Part shown: in pieces, positions 27,341 to 35,508 of the stretch
Position numbering within the stretch: the first letter of the stretch is position 1
How the letters are laid out: every line of letters begins with the position of its first letter
Origin: Canibacter zhuwentaonis
GTDB taxonomy: Bacteria > Actinomycetota > Actinomycetes > Actinomycetales > Microbacteriaceae
Direction: 5' to 3' (one strand)
Length of the DNA stretch: 64,000 bases
Assembly: GCF_018531125.1 (NCBI RefSeq)
Contig: NZ_JAHDSY010000001.1
Made by a program: the position numbers and the translations under genes
Notes under the pieces: model-generated
The model's input: only the letters and a program-made list of their open reading frames with translations
Told to the model about the DNA's origin: nothing
Database searches by the model: none

Positions 27341-30031
27341 CTATACGAGCGAACGCAGCACGTACTGCAGAATGCCGCCGTTGCGGTAATAATCCGCTTC
27401 TCCCGGAGTGTCTATGCGCACAACAGCGTCAAACGTGACCATCTCGCCGTTTTCGCGAGTTGCAACAACCCGCACGGTCTTTGGTGTGTAGCCCTTGTTA
27501 AGCTCGGTAATACCCGAGATGTCAAAGCTCTCAGTGCCGTCTAAGCCGAGCGAATCAGCAGACTCCCCCGCCGGGAACTGCAGCGGTAAAACTCCCATAC
27601 CAATCAGATTGGAGCGGTGGATCCGCTCGTACGATTCGGTTATAACAGCGCGTACGCCCAGCAGCGCAGTGCCCTTTGCAGCCCAGTCACGGGAAGAACC
27701 CGAGCCGTATTCTTTGCCGCCCAAAACCACAAGAGGAACACCCGCCTCTTTGTAGTTCATCGCAGCATCATAGACGGTAGACTGCTCTCCCTCACGGGTA
27801 AAGTCGCGGGTGAATCCGCCCTCTACTCCGTCAAGCAGCTGATTCTTAATGCGGATATTCGCGAAGGTACCGCGGATCATAACCTCATGGTTGCCGCGCC
27901 TTGAGCCGTAGCTGTTGAAATCTTTCGGCTCAACCCCGCGGGCCGTTAAATACTGACCGGCGGGTGTTTCAGCGCGGAAAGAACCAGCAGGTGAAATGTG
28001 GTCTGTTGTCACAGAATCGCCAAGCTTCAAAAGCACACGTGCGCCTGAAATATCAGTTACCGCGTCTTGCTCAAGCCGCATCCCCTCAAAGTAAGGAGGT
28101 TTGCGCACATAGGTGGAATCCTGATCCCAATCGAAAATAGCGCCGGTTGGAGTTTCCAGGTTCTGCCAGCGCGCATCACCATCAAAAATAGTGCTGTACT
28201 TAGAATCGAACATCTCCGTATCAATAGACTCGTCGATAATTTGCTGCACTTCGCTTGGGTCTGGCCAGATATCGCGTAAGAACACGTCCTGCCCCGCAGC
28301 ATCCTGCCCCAACGGCTGCGTCTCAAAATCAAAGTTCATTGAACCTGCCAGAGCGTAAGCAATAACCAGCGGCGGAGATGCCAGATAGTTCATCTTCACA
28401 TCCGGGTTAATACGACCCTCAAAGTTCCTGTTACCAGACAGCACAGCGGTCACAGCAAGATCGTTTTCGTGCACCGCCGCAGAGATTTTCGCATCTAGCG
28501 GACCTGAGTTACCAATACAGGTCGCGCATCCGTAACCGACAACATAAAAATTAATCGCCTCGAGATACTCCAGCAACCCCGATTTTTCATAATAGTCAGT
28601 AACGACTTTTGAACCCGGAGCCAAAGACGTTTTAACCCACGGCTTGCTGGTAAGCCCCTTACGCACAGCATTACGCGCGAGCACACCGGCGGCAACCATA
28701 ACCGAGGGGTTAGAGGTGTTTGTGCAAGAAGTGATTGACGCAATTGAAACAGCGCCGTGATCAATCTCAAAGGTGGCGTTTTCTGTGACCACGGTTACCG
28801 GATTGCTGAAACCGTTTTCAGCCGATGCTAAATCACCCCGCACGTAGTTCTTAAGGTCTTTAGCGAATTGAGTTTTCGCCTCTGTCAGCTCGATTCTATC
28901 CTGGGGACGTTTTGGACCGGCAATAGATGGCACAACAGTTGCAAGATCAAGCTCAATATACTCGCTGTATTCAGCTTCGTTAGACGGATCGTGCCAAAAA
29001 CCCTGCTTTTTAGCGTAGGTCTCAACAAGCTCAAGCTGCTCTTGGCTTCGCCCGGTGAGCTGCAGATAGTCGAGAGTAACCTGATCTATCGGGAAAATCG
29101 CGGCGGTTGAGCCAAACTCCGGGCTCATATTGCCGATAGTGGCGCGGTTTGCCAACGGCACAGCCGCAACGCCCTCGCCGTAAAACTCAACAAACTTACC
29201 AACAACACCGTGCTGGCGCAACATCTGAGTGATTGTCAGCACAACATCGGTCGCGGTTGCGCCAGCTGGAATATTACCCGAAAGCTTAAACCCAACAACC
29301 TTTGGAATCAGCATCGAAACTGGCTGACCGAGCATTGCCGCCTCAGCTTCAATACCGCCAACGCCCCAACCGAGCACGCCCAAACCGTTTACCATGGTTG
29401 TGTGCGAGTCAGTTCCCACACAGGTATCCGGATAGGCTCTCATTACCCCACCAACCTCGCGAGTCATGGTGACGCTCGCCAGGTACTCAATATTAACCTG
29501 GTGCACAATACCCATGCCCGGCGGCACAACCTTAAAATCGTTAAACGCAGTCTGCCCCCAGCGCAAGAATTGATAACGTTCCCCGTTGCGCTGGTACTCG
29601 ATGTCCATATTGCGCTCAATAGCGTTACTAGCACCGAAAACATCGATCTGCACCGAGTGGTCAATAACCATTTCAGCCGGGGCAAGCGGATTAATTTTGT
29701 TTGGATCGCCGCCCAGATCTAACACAGCCTCTCGCATCGTTGCAAGATCAACAATGCAGGGCACACCAGTGAAGTCTTGCATCACAACGCGCGCGGGGGT
29801 GAACTGAATCTCAGTGTCAGGCTCCGCCTGAGGATTCCAGTTAGCCAATGCCTCTATGTGAGCTGCTGTGATGTTCTTACCATCTTCTGTGCGCAATAAG
29901 TTCTCTAGCAAAACCTTGAGACTGTACGGTAAACGTTGCGCTCCGATAACACTGTGTAGGCTGTAGATCTCATACTCTGTGTTTGCTACTTTAAGTGTTT
30001 GTTTTGCTCCAAAAGTATTTACTGTGCTCAC
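27341..30031 (-). CDS. acnA: Aconitate hydratase
   Basis: An enzyme of about 896 residues that isomerises citrate to isocitrate in the TCA cycle, with a [4Fe-4S] cluster. Cluster cysteines are in SITSCTNTSNP and GYGCATCIGNSG. The C-terminal swivel domain has GSRRGNHEVMIRGTF and GKEYGSGSSRDWAAKG. The start was set at GTG 30031 because GGAG lies 6 nt upstream; a TTG two codons earlier lies too close. The family's apo-form can bind mRNA under iron limitation; nothing here shows that. Upstream, 30038-30211 contains only its leader. Confidence 0.96.
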   Translation of the reverse strand: MSTVNTFGAKQTLKVANTEYEIYSLHSVIGAQRLPYSLKVLLENLLRTEDGKNITAAHIEALANWNPQAEPDTEIQFTPARVVMQDFTGVPCIVDLATMREAVLDLGGDPNKINPLAPAEMVIDHSVQIDVFGASNAIERNMDIEYQRNGERYQFLRWGQTAFNDFKVVPPGMGIVHQVNIEYLASVTMTREVGGVMRAYPDTCVGTDSHTTMVNGLGVLGWGVGGIEAEAAMLGQPVSMLIPKVVGFKLSGNIPAGATATDVVLTITQMLRQHGVVGKFVEFYGEGVAAVPLANRATIGNMSPEFGSTAAIFPIDQVTLDYLQLTGRSQEQLELVETYAKKQGFWHDPSNEAEYSEYIELDLATVVPSIAGPKRPQDRIELTEAKTQFAKDLKNYVRGDLASAENGFSNPVTVVTENATFEIDHGAVSIASITSCTNTSNPSVMVAAGVLARNAVRKGLTSKPWVKTSLAPGSKVVTDYYEKSGLLEYLEAINFYVVGYGCATCIGNSGPLDAKISAAVHENDLAVTAVLSGNRNFEGRINPDVKMNYLASPPLVIAYALAGSMNFDFETQPLGQDAAGQDVFLRDIWPDPSEVQQIIDESIDTEMFDSKYSTIFDGDARWQNLETPTGAIFDWDQDSTYVRKPPYFEGMRLEQDAVTDISGARVLLKLGDSVTTDHISPAGSFRAETPAGQYLTARGVEPKDFNSYGSRRGNHEVMIRGTFANIRIKNQLLDGVEGGFTRDFTREGEQSTVYDAAMNYKEAGVPLVVLGGKEYGSGSSRDWAAKGTALLGVRAVITESYERIHRSNLIGMGVLPLQFPAGESADSLGLDGTESFDISGITELNKGYTPKTVRVVATRENGEMVTFDAVVRIDTPGEADYYRNGGILQYVLRSLV

Positions 30032-30211
30032 TACCAACTCCGCTTTCTGAGCATCCTTAAAAGAGGCTCATTTAGTTTGATGCCAAGATAATTTTACACG
30101 CGAAAAATATCCATACATCCAGCTTACTCTGCTGTAATTCTGCGACAAAATCGGCAATTCTTCAGATGAAACCAACGCTCATTAAGAGGTCAATTAAACA
30201 CTCAGCAGCAG

Positions 30212-30946
30212 CTACGTAACAACCGTCGGAGCAACCCTGCGCACCCTGTCCGCTTTAATTGCCGCAGCACACACGCGCCAGGTTAAAAACAGCAACAACG
30301 CGTACAATGGCAGCCCCATAACGAGCCTTGCAACGCCGAGCCCTTCAACGTTGCCCGCGTAAAAAAGCGGCAGCTGCACGGCGAGGCGTACCAGCATTAG
30401 CGCAGCCCAGGCAACGGTAAGCCTGATGCCTATCCGCCTCAGCTGCGGCACAGTGCGCCAACGCTGCAGGGATGAACTCAAAAAACCCGCAATCATGCCG
30501 ATTAGCGGCACTCTGAAAGCAACCGACAGCAACAGAGCCAACGCGTAAACGCCGTTAAAAATAAAGCCCGGGATGTAATAGTCGCTGCCTTTACCACGCC
30601 ACAGCACAAACAAAACGCACAGCCCGACACCGAACAGGGCGGATAATCCCGGGCTGAGATTCTCCCGGCGCAGAATCCGCACCAGCAGCAGCACGGTTAC
30701 CGCACCGATAGCAAAACCGGCCCCCAAAAACGCCTCTTTGGTGATTGTAAACAGCAGCAAAAAGACCACGCCGGGCAGCGAGGCTTCGACTATGCCGCGC
30801 ACCCCGCCGATACTTTCAAGCACCCCCGCTGCAGATGCGTCTTCACCGCGCGCGGCTTTTTTAGCCGCGCCAACAACCCCCATTGCAGACCCCTTATCCG
30901 CATCCTTTGCCGGAAGTATAATCCTGTTTTTAGAAGTATTATCCAC
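30212..30946 (-). CDS. DUF3159 membrane protein
   Basis: A 244-residue protein with a polar N-terminus of about 45 residues, followed by about six hydrophobic helices (SLPGVVFLLLFTITKEAFLG onward) and the conserved LSPGLSALFGV and GSDYYIPGFIFNGVY segments of DUF3159, an actinobacterial family of unknown function. It starts 12 nt after DUF3710 in the dut operon. Confidence 0.85.
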   Translation of the reverse strand: MDNTSKNRIILPAKDADKGSAMGVVGAAKKAARGEDASAAGVLESIGGVRGIVEASLPGVVFLLLFTITKEAFLGAGFAIGAVTVLLLVRILRRENLSPGLSALFGVGLCVLFVLWRGKGSDYYIPGFIFNGVYALALLLSVAFRVPLIGMIAGFLSSSLQRWRTVPQLRRIGIRLTVAWAALMLVRLAVQLPLFYAGNVEGLGVARLVMGLPLYALLLFLTWRVCAAAIKADRVRRVAPTVVT

Positions 30947-30958
30947 GGTTCAAATACC

Positions 30959-31660
30959 TTACTGTTCCTGCGAGTTGGGCAGTCCCGACTCAAATTCGCC
31001 AGCTTCGGGCAGCTGCAGCAGCAGAATCTCTCCCGGCGGGATAGGACTCTCACCGCGCACAACAACCATCTCGCGGAAAACCGATTCAATGCCCGCAGCC
31101 CGCGCGGAATCCGTCGCCGCCGGACCAACGATAATCGCGCGCAGCATCCAGCGAGGGCCGTCAACTCCAAAACAGCGCACAGTGGTTTTTTGCTCCTGCG
31201 CTGCGGGCACAATTATCAGCTCCGGCCCAAAAGTTCCCTGCTGCGCGGTAACCTCAGCGCCCTGCTCCAGCAGCTGCTCGTGCATCGCCGCACGACTCTG
31301 ATTCCAAACCCCGGTTGTTTTGGGGGCAGAAAACGCCTGCGCCTGCAGTGTCGAGCCTTCGTAATCAACAGACACCGCGATAATCCGCTGCGAAACCTGC
31401 TCAATATCGAGCCGCACCTGCAAACCCTCGCGCGGCGCAACCTTAATCGCCCCAAGATCGATATACGGGCGGATCTGCGGCACCTCGCTAATATCGTAGG
31501 GACCTTTTACCGCACGGTCAGCTGGCGCGCACTTGCTCGTGTCGATAGCCTCCGCCTGAGCACCCTCCTGTGACCCCCGCTCAGCCTCGGAGCTCGCCTC
31601 TTTTGTCACCTCGGTCTTGCTTGCCGAATCGTCTGTCCGACTTCTTTTTTTGAAAAACAT
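30959..31660 (-). CDS. DUF3710 family protein
   Basis: A 233-residue soluble protein with a charged N-terminus (FFKKRSRTDDSASK) and the conserved core GPYDISEVPQIRPYIDLG, then VRLDIEQ and VRCFGVDGPRWMLRAIIVGP. DUF3710 follows dut in many actinobacteria and its function is not known. It lies 23 nt after dut and 12 nt before the DUF3159 gene. Confidence 0.88.
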   Translation of the reverse strand: MFFKKRSRTDDSASKTEVTKEASSEAERGSQEGAQAEAIDTSKCAPADRAVKGPYDISEVPQIRPYIDLGAIKVAPREGLQVRLDIEQVSQRIIAVSVDYEGSTLQAQAFSAPKTTGVWNQSRAAMHEQLLEQGAEVTAQQGTFGPELIIVPAAQEQKTTVRCFGVDGPRWMLRAIIVGPAATDSARAAGIESVFREMVVVRGESPIPPGEILLLQLPEAGEFESGLPNSQEQ

Positions 31661-31683
31661 TTTTATAACCTCGTTCTAAACTT

Positions 31684-32121
31684 TTATTCGGATACCCCGG
31701 TTGAACCAAAGCCCGCAGCCCCGCGGTCACTGGCGGGCAATTCGGTAACACTGTTAAACTCAACTTCGGGCACTGCCATAATTACCAGCTGCGCAATTCT
31801 GTCACCGGCGCTAATTTGAAAACTGTGCTGCGGATCGTGGTTGATCAGCGGCACCATTATCTCACCGCGATAGCCAGAATCCACAACCCCGGGCGCGTTT
31901 AGCACAGTAACTCCGTGTTTCACCGCCAGCCCGGAGCGCGGCATCACAAACAGCGCATAACCTGACGGCACAGCAGCCCGCACTCCCGTGGGAATAAGCG
32001 CCCGCTCGCCCGGAGCCAGGGTTACAGCCACCGTGGCGCGCAGATCCGCACCCGCATCACCCGGCATTGCGTACCGCAGCGGGGTTGCTGCCTGAATTGG
32101 AACAGTAAGTTTTTTATTCAC
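31684..32121 (-). CDS. dut: dUTP diphosphatase
   Basis: A 145-residue trimeric enzyme that hydrolyses dUTP to dUMP, keeping uracil out of DNA and feeding dTMP synthesis. All five family motifs can be seen, including PGDAGADLRA, MPRSGLAVKHG, VVDSGYRGEI (catalytic Asp in the third motif) and the C-terminal RGAAGFGSTG that closes over the substrate. GTG 32121 is preceded by TAGACT ending 7 nt upstream, indicating a leaderless mRNA. It heads the operon dut-DUF3710-DUF3159 and is divergent from the DUF3093 gene. Confidence 0.96.
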   Translation of the reverse strand: MNKKLTVPIQAATPLRYAMPGDAGADLRATVAVTLAPGERALIPTGVRAAVPSGYALFVMPRSGLAVKHGVTVLNAPGVVDSGYRGEIMVPLINHDPQHSFQISAGDRIAQLVIMAVPEVEFNSVTELPASDRGAAGFGSTGVSE

Positions 32122-32128
32122 GGCTACA

Positions 32129-32134
32129 AGTCTA
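32129..32134 (-). promoter_or_regulatory. -10 box of the dut operon, leaderless type
   Basis: TAGACT on the minus strand, 7 nt before GTG 32121; no ribosome site is present between them. Confidence 0.5.
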
Positions 32135-32184
32135 CGAAATCTTTGCTCAGGATTCTATCCACAAGCAGCGCAATAATAGAATCT

Positions 32185-32664
32185 GTGAGCACATCCTCTA
32201 ATCAAAGCGCAGTTTTTTACACAGAGCGCCTATTGCCAACCCCGTGGCTTTACCTGATCACGTTCTTAATCGTGCCCGCCGTGATTCTCCTGCTGCTGCC
32301 GGTGAATCTGCTGCTCGCGATTTTTTTGGCACCGACGGTTTATCTGCTCGTAATCACCATTTTGATTATGACAAGCCCTAAAATTATGGTTTCGCAAGAC
32401 ACTTTTTACGCTGGCACAGCGTATATCCCGCTCTCCTACCTTGGCACTGTGACCATCCTTAATCGCGACGAGCTCAGCATTGCGTTGGGAGTGCAGGCAG
32501 ATGCGCGGGCATTTCTGATAATTCGCGGCTGGATTCACACCGCTTTGAAGGTTACTAACACCGATCCAACAGATCCCGCGCCGTACTGGATCGTAACGAC
32601 CCGCCGCCCGCAGGAGCTGGCAGCAGCGCTCAACCGTGCGGCGCAGCTGGCGGATAACTCCTGA
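32185..32664 (+). CDS. DUF3093 family membrane protein
   Basis: About 159 residues from GTG 32185. A YTERLLPTPWLYL start is followed by two adjacent membrane helices and then a soluble part with SPKIMVSQDTFYAG, RAFLIIRGWIHTALKV and the conserved end PYWIVTTRRPQELAAALNRA. This fits DUF3093, usually found next to dut in actinobacteria; the function is unknown. A longer frame from TTG 32143 is possible, and the start is not firmly decided since no good ribosome site precedes either. Confidence 0.82.
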   Translation: MSTSSNQSAVFYTERLLPTPWLYLITFLIVPAVILLLLPVNLLLAIFLAPTVYLLVITILIMTSPKIMVSQDTFYAGTAYIPLSYLGTVTILNRDELSIALGVQADARAFLIIRGWIHTALKVTNTDPTDPAPYWIVTTRRPQELAAALNRAAQLADNS

Positions 32665-32704
32665 GTTATGCTACGCAGTCAGTGAGTTAGTCTACGCAGT
32701 CAGC
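32663..32704. repeat. Tandem 21-bp duplication at the end of the DUF4193 gene
   Basis: gagttatgctacgcagtcag and gagttagtctacgcagtcag lie head to tail (32663-32683, 32684-32704). The second unit holds the last codons and stop of the DUF4193 gene on the minus strand; the first is a copy just beyond the stop. Confidence 0.75.
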
Positions 32705-32980
32705 ACAAATATCCCCTATTTCACCCTCGCCCGCAAGCTGTGACTGGTGGCGCACCAGGAAACAGTTAGTGCAGGTGAACTCGTCGTCCTGCTGCGGCAG
32801 CACAACAACATCGAGCTCAAAGTCGGAGAGATCGTCACCGCCCAGCTCGAAGCCCAGATTGTCTGAGTCGTCAGCGTCGATGTAGTGAGAGCGAGAAGAA
32901 GCGCGACTTTCTTTTAGCGCATCAATCGAATCAACCTCTTCTTCAGCCGATTTACGTGGAGCATCATAGTCAGTAGCCAA
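32687..32980 (-). CDS. DUF4193 family protein with four-cysteine metal site
   Basis: A 97-residue acidic protein. The C-terminus has two CxxC pairs (FTCTNCFLV and GDICADCVD) separated by about 20 residues, a likely zinc site. The acidic middle includes SHYIDADDSDNLGFELGG. DUF4193 is widespread in actinobacteria, generally near dut and sigA; the function is unknown. The TTG start at 32980 is set by AAAGGTGAT about 7 nt upstream. Confidence 0.88.
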   Translation of the reverse strand: MATDYDAPRKSAEEEVDSIDALKESRASSRSHYIDADDSDNLGFELGGDDLSDFELDVVVLPQQDDEFTCTNCFLVRHQSQLAGEGEIGDICADCVD

Positions 32981-33191
32981 AAATCAATCACCTTTATTTT
33001 TAGGATTTATGCTTATGGCGCACTATTATTACTGACTAATTCAAAAAACACAAATTAGATGCCCGTAAAGCCAAGAAAATCAGTGGCATTAGAAATATTT
33101 TTCGCGGGCGCGGTGCTGTTACAATAAAAAGCAACAAAAACGTGGCAAACTATATAAAACGCAACAAAACGAGCTTGCCGGAGGGACTGAA

Positions 33192-34382
33192 ATGACAAAC
33201 CTTAGCTTTGACCGCCGCAACAATCACGATCTGGTGCTTGTTAGCGAGGATGGCGCAGAATTCATCCTGCCGGTCACAGAACAGCTCTTGGCGGAGGTGC
33301 GGATTATAACGCAGCAGCAGCGCGGATTAAACAAGATTCAACCCGCCCTTGTGCAAAAAATGCTGCGCGCGGGCGCAAGCGTAGAAAAGATTGCGGCTGA
33401 AACAGGATTTGAGCTTAACGATGTGCAGCGTTTTGAAGCACCAATAAAAACAGAGCTCAGCTATATGCTTGAACGCGCAATGAGCACCCCGGTGCGCACA
33501 AATGCAGCACAGGAAGATACAGACGAAAAATTTGGCGCGGTTATTCAAGAGCGGCTAACAGGGTGTGGTGCTGCACATAGCACCTGGCGAGCCTATAAAA
33601 CACCCGAAAAAGGCTGGCAGATTGAGCTTAAGTTCGAGATTAACGATGTTTTGCACTGCGCAATATGGAGTTTTGACAGCCGTAAAATGATTCTTGCGCC
33701 GCAAACTCAAGACGCAATAGATCTCTCTAAACAGGGCGATGTGAGCGAGGTGCTAATCCCTAAACTGCACGCTGTGCAGGCAACGGCTGCTAGCGAAAGC
33801 AAAACCGACGGCGAAAACGCAACTGCTCAGGCTAGCACAGCAAACACCGCCGCACAAAAACCACAGCGTCCCAAAACAGAGCAGCACGACCCATACGTCG
33901 GCGCGACCTACAACGCACCGCCAAAACCCGTTGCTAAAACGGCAAGCCTACTAGACGCGCTGCGTCGCAAACGTGACGAGCGCGCACAGGAAAACATGAT
34001 CACCCTCGCCAAGCCTGACACAGCGAATCCGCACGGCACGCAACCGCTCAAACTGCCCGACTATGCAGCGCACACAACGCAAGATTCCTGTTTGATAACA
34101 GAACAGGAAACCGACGATGATGTTTACACGCAGTGGGAACAGGCCGGTTTTAACACCTCAGAAACTACCGCAATGTCCTTGTCGGATGGAGCGGATCTTA
34201 GCTCGCAGACAGTGCCACTGCCAGAGCAGCCCGAATCTACGGCAGAACCGACCACCGATGTAGCATCGCAGCAGGGAACTCAAAAGTCTACTCGCGGGGC
34301 AAAGAAGAAAAACCGCCCCGAAATTCCCGAGTGGGATGATATTTTGTTTGGCTCGCGGTCAAATAAAAACGGTGACAACTAG
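33192..34382 (+). CDS. sepH: Cell division protein SepH (DUF3071)
   Basis: A 396-residue protein. The N-terminal domain (about 1-170) starts with LSFDRRNNHDLVLVSEDG and contains a helix-turn-helix-like part (KMLRAGASVEKIAAETGF) and WQIELKF. SepH in streptomycetes and mycobacteria binds FtsZ and promotes its assembly through this region. The rest is a long, low-complexity, acidic and Gln/Thr-rich tail with a short basic end (GAKKKNRPEIPEWDDILFG). ATG 33192 has GGAGG about 8 nt upstream. Its TAG stop shares the palindrome CTAG with the stop of the converging gene. Confidence 0.88.
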   Translation: MTNLSFDRRNNHDLVLVSEDGAEFILPVTEQLLAEVRIITQQQRGLNKIQPALVQKMLRAGASVEKIAAETGFELNDVQRFEAPIKTELSYMLERAMSTPVRTNAAQEDTDEKFGAVIQERLTGCGAAHSTWRAYKTPEKGWQIELKFEINDVLHCAIWSFDSRKMILAPQTQDAIDLSKQGDVSEVLIPKLHAVQATAASESKTDGENATAQASTANTAAQKPQRPKTEQHDPYVGATYNAPPKPVAKTASLLDALRRKRDERAQENMITLAKPDTANPHGTQPLKLPDYAAHTTQDSCLITEQETDDDVYTQWEQAGFNTSETTAMSLSDGADLSSQTVPLPEQPESTAEPTTDVASQQGTQKSTRGAKKKNRPEIPEWDDILFGSRSNKNGDN

Positions 34383-35470
34383 TTTGCTAAAGCTCCTGCG
34401 GTAAGCAGCACAATTCCTGTTTCAGAGTCGGTTAAACCGCCATGCTGCCCAATCATTTTACGGTAATAGTCAGCCTCACTGGTTGATAAATAGCTGTAGT
34501 TTTTGCGAGCCACAATAAAAACATCGCCCATGCGCGCGGCAACACCATCGCGCACCCTGCCAAACACTCCGGAGTTAATAAGCTCGGCTTTGGTTCCGGC
34601 AAAACAGGCATCACCCTCGCGCTCTTGAATCTGCCGCGCCAGCGCCTCGGCCTCGGTCGGAAATTTAAGATACAAACTTCTAAATCGCCCCTCGCCGCCA
34701 ACGAGCGTTTCCGCGGGCAGTGTGATCCGCTCTTCGAGCACGCGCTTAGCCTTATCGGGCACGTCGATCATACCGTGATCCGCGGTTAAAAACCCGCCCA
34801 CGCCCTGCGGCAGCGTCTCCAAAAAGTGCCCAACAGTCACGTCTATCTCCTGCAACACACGCTGCCACTGCGCGCTGTGACAGCCAAATTTGTGCCCCGC
34901 CTGGTCGAGTTCATCAATATACAGATAATAGAGCCCCGAAGCCTGTTTCAGGTGCGCACTGAGCGCGGCAACTCTGTCTCTGATCCGCTTTCCTCCGACG
35001 TAATCTGTGCCCGTTAGAATCGCCGCGGTTAAACCCGAGTCGCAGTGTTCTGGGCGGGCAAAAACCTGCGCGGCAAAACCCTCTTCACGCACCCGCTCAA
35101 AAACTGTTGGCGCGAGCTGCCAGCTGCGCACGTTTTTAATATCCCGCCAATCCTGCAGCACTTTTGTGAGCTTCCCAGTTGCAGGGTTTAAGATTTTATA
35201 ACCCACAAGCCCGTGATCTCCAGGCAAAACCCCGGTTGCTATGGTTGTGAGCGCGGCTGCTGTTGTTGTGGGCGTGACAGTTTCGATCCGCCGCCTGCTC
35301 AGGCTCATTAAATGCGGTGCAAGATGTTTGTAGTCGAGCAGGTTCTGCCACCCCAGCCCGTCAACAACAACCGCAACAACTCTGGTAACATTGCCAGATT
35401 GCAATTGTGCTAACGCCTTGGGCAGCAGCCCGGCAAGTTGCAGACCGCACTCTACTCGATTGGGTATCAT
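34379..35470 (-). CDS. Alkaline-phosphatase-superfamily phosphodiesterase/nucleotide pyrophosphatase
   Basis: A 363-residue protein with the metal and nucleophile pattern of type I phosphodiesterases: VVAVVVDGLGWQNLLDY (first metal Asp), VTPTTTAAALTTIATG (nucleophile Thr), GLVGYKIL, YLYIDELDQAGHKFG (Asp and His) and LTADHGMIDVP (Asp-His pair). It probably cleaves a phosphodiester or pyrophosphate bond; the substrate is not known. The lack of a signal peptide suggests a cytoplasmic role. In related genomes a gene of this type precedes the topoisomerase genes, as here. ATG 35470 lies close behind TAGTAT (6 nt), compatible with a leaderless mRNA, and is divergent from parC. Confidence 0.88.
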   Translation of the reverse strand: MIPNRVECGLQLAGLLPKALAQLQSGNVTRVVAVVVDGLGWQNLLDYKHLAPHLMSLSRRRIETVTPTTTAAALTTIATGVLPGDHGLVGYKILNPATGKLTKVLQDWRDIKNVRSWQLAPTVFERVREEGFAAQVFARPEHCDSGLTAAILTGTDYVGGKRIRDRVAALSAHLKQASGLYYLYIDELDQAGHKFGCHSAQWQRVLQEIDVTVGHFLETLPQGVGGFLTADHGMIDVPDKAKRVLEERITLPAETLVGGEGRFRSLYLKFPTEAEALARQIQEREGDACFAGTKAELINSGVFGRVRDGVAARMGDVFIVARKNYSYLSTSEADYYRKMIGQHGGLTDSETGIVLLTAGALAN

Positions 35471-35476
35471 ACGATT

Positions 35477-35482
35477 ATACTA
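35477..35482 (-). promoter_or_regulatory. -10 box of the phosphodiesterase gene, leaderless type
   Basis: TAGTAT on the minus strand, 6 nt before ATG 35470. An overlapping TATAAT only 3 nt before the ATG is an alternative. Confidence 0.4.
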
Positions 35483-35508
35483 CTTTAAGATTTAGAAAGG
35501 CAGATTCG

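Noticed and set aside
35407..35508. Upstream extension of parC
   Set aside because: It overlaps the divergent gene and has no ribosome site; GTG 35509 has AGAAAGG at good spacing.
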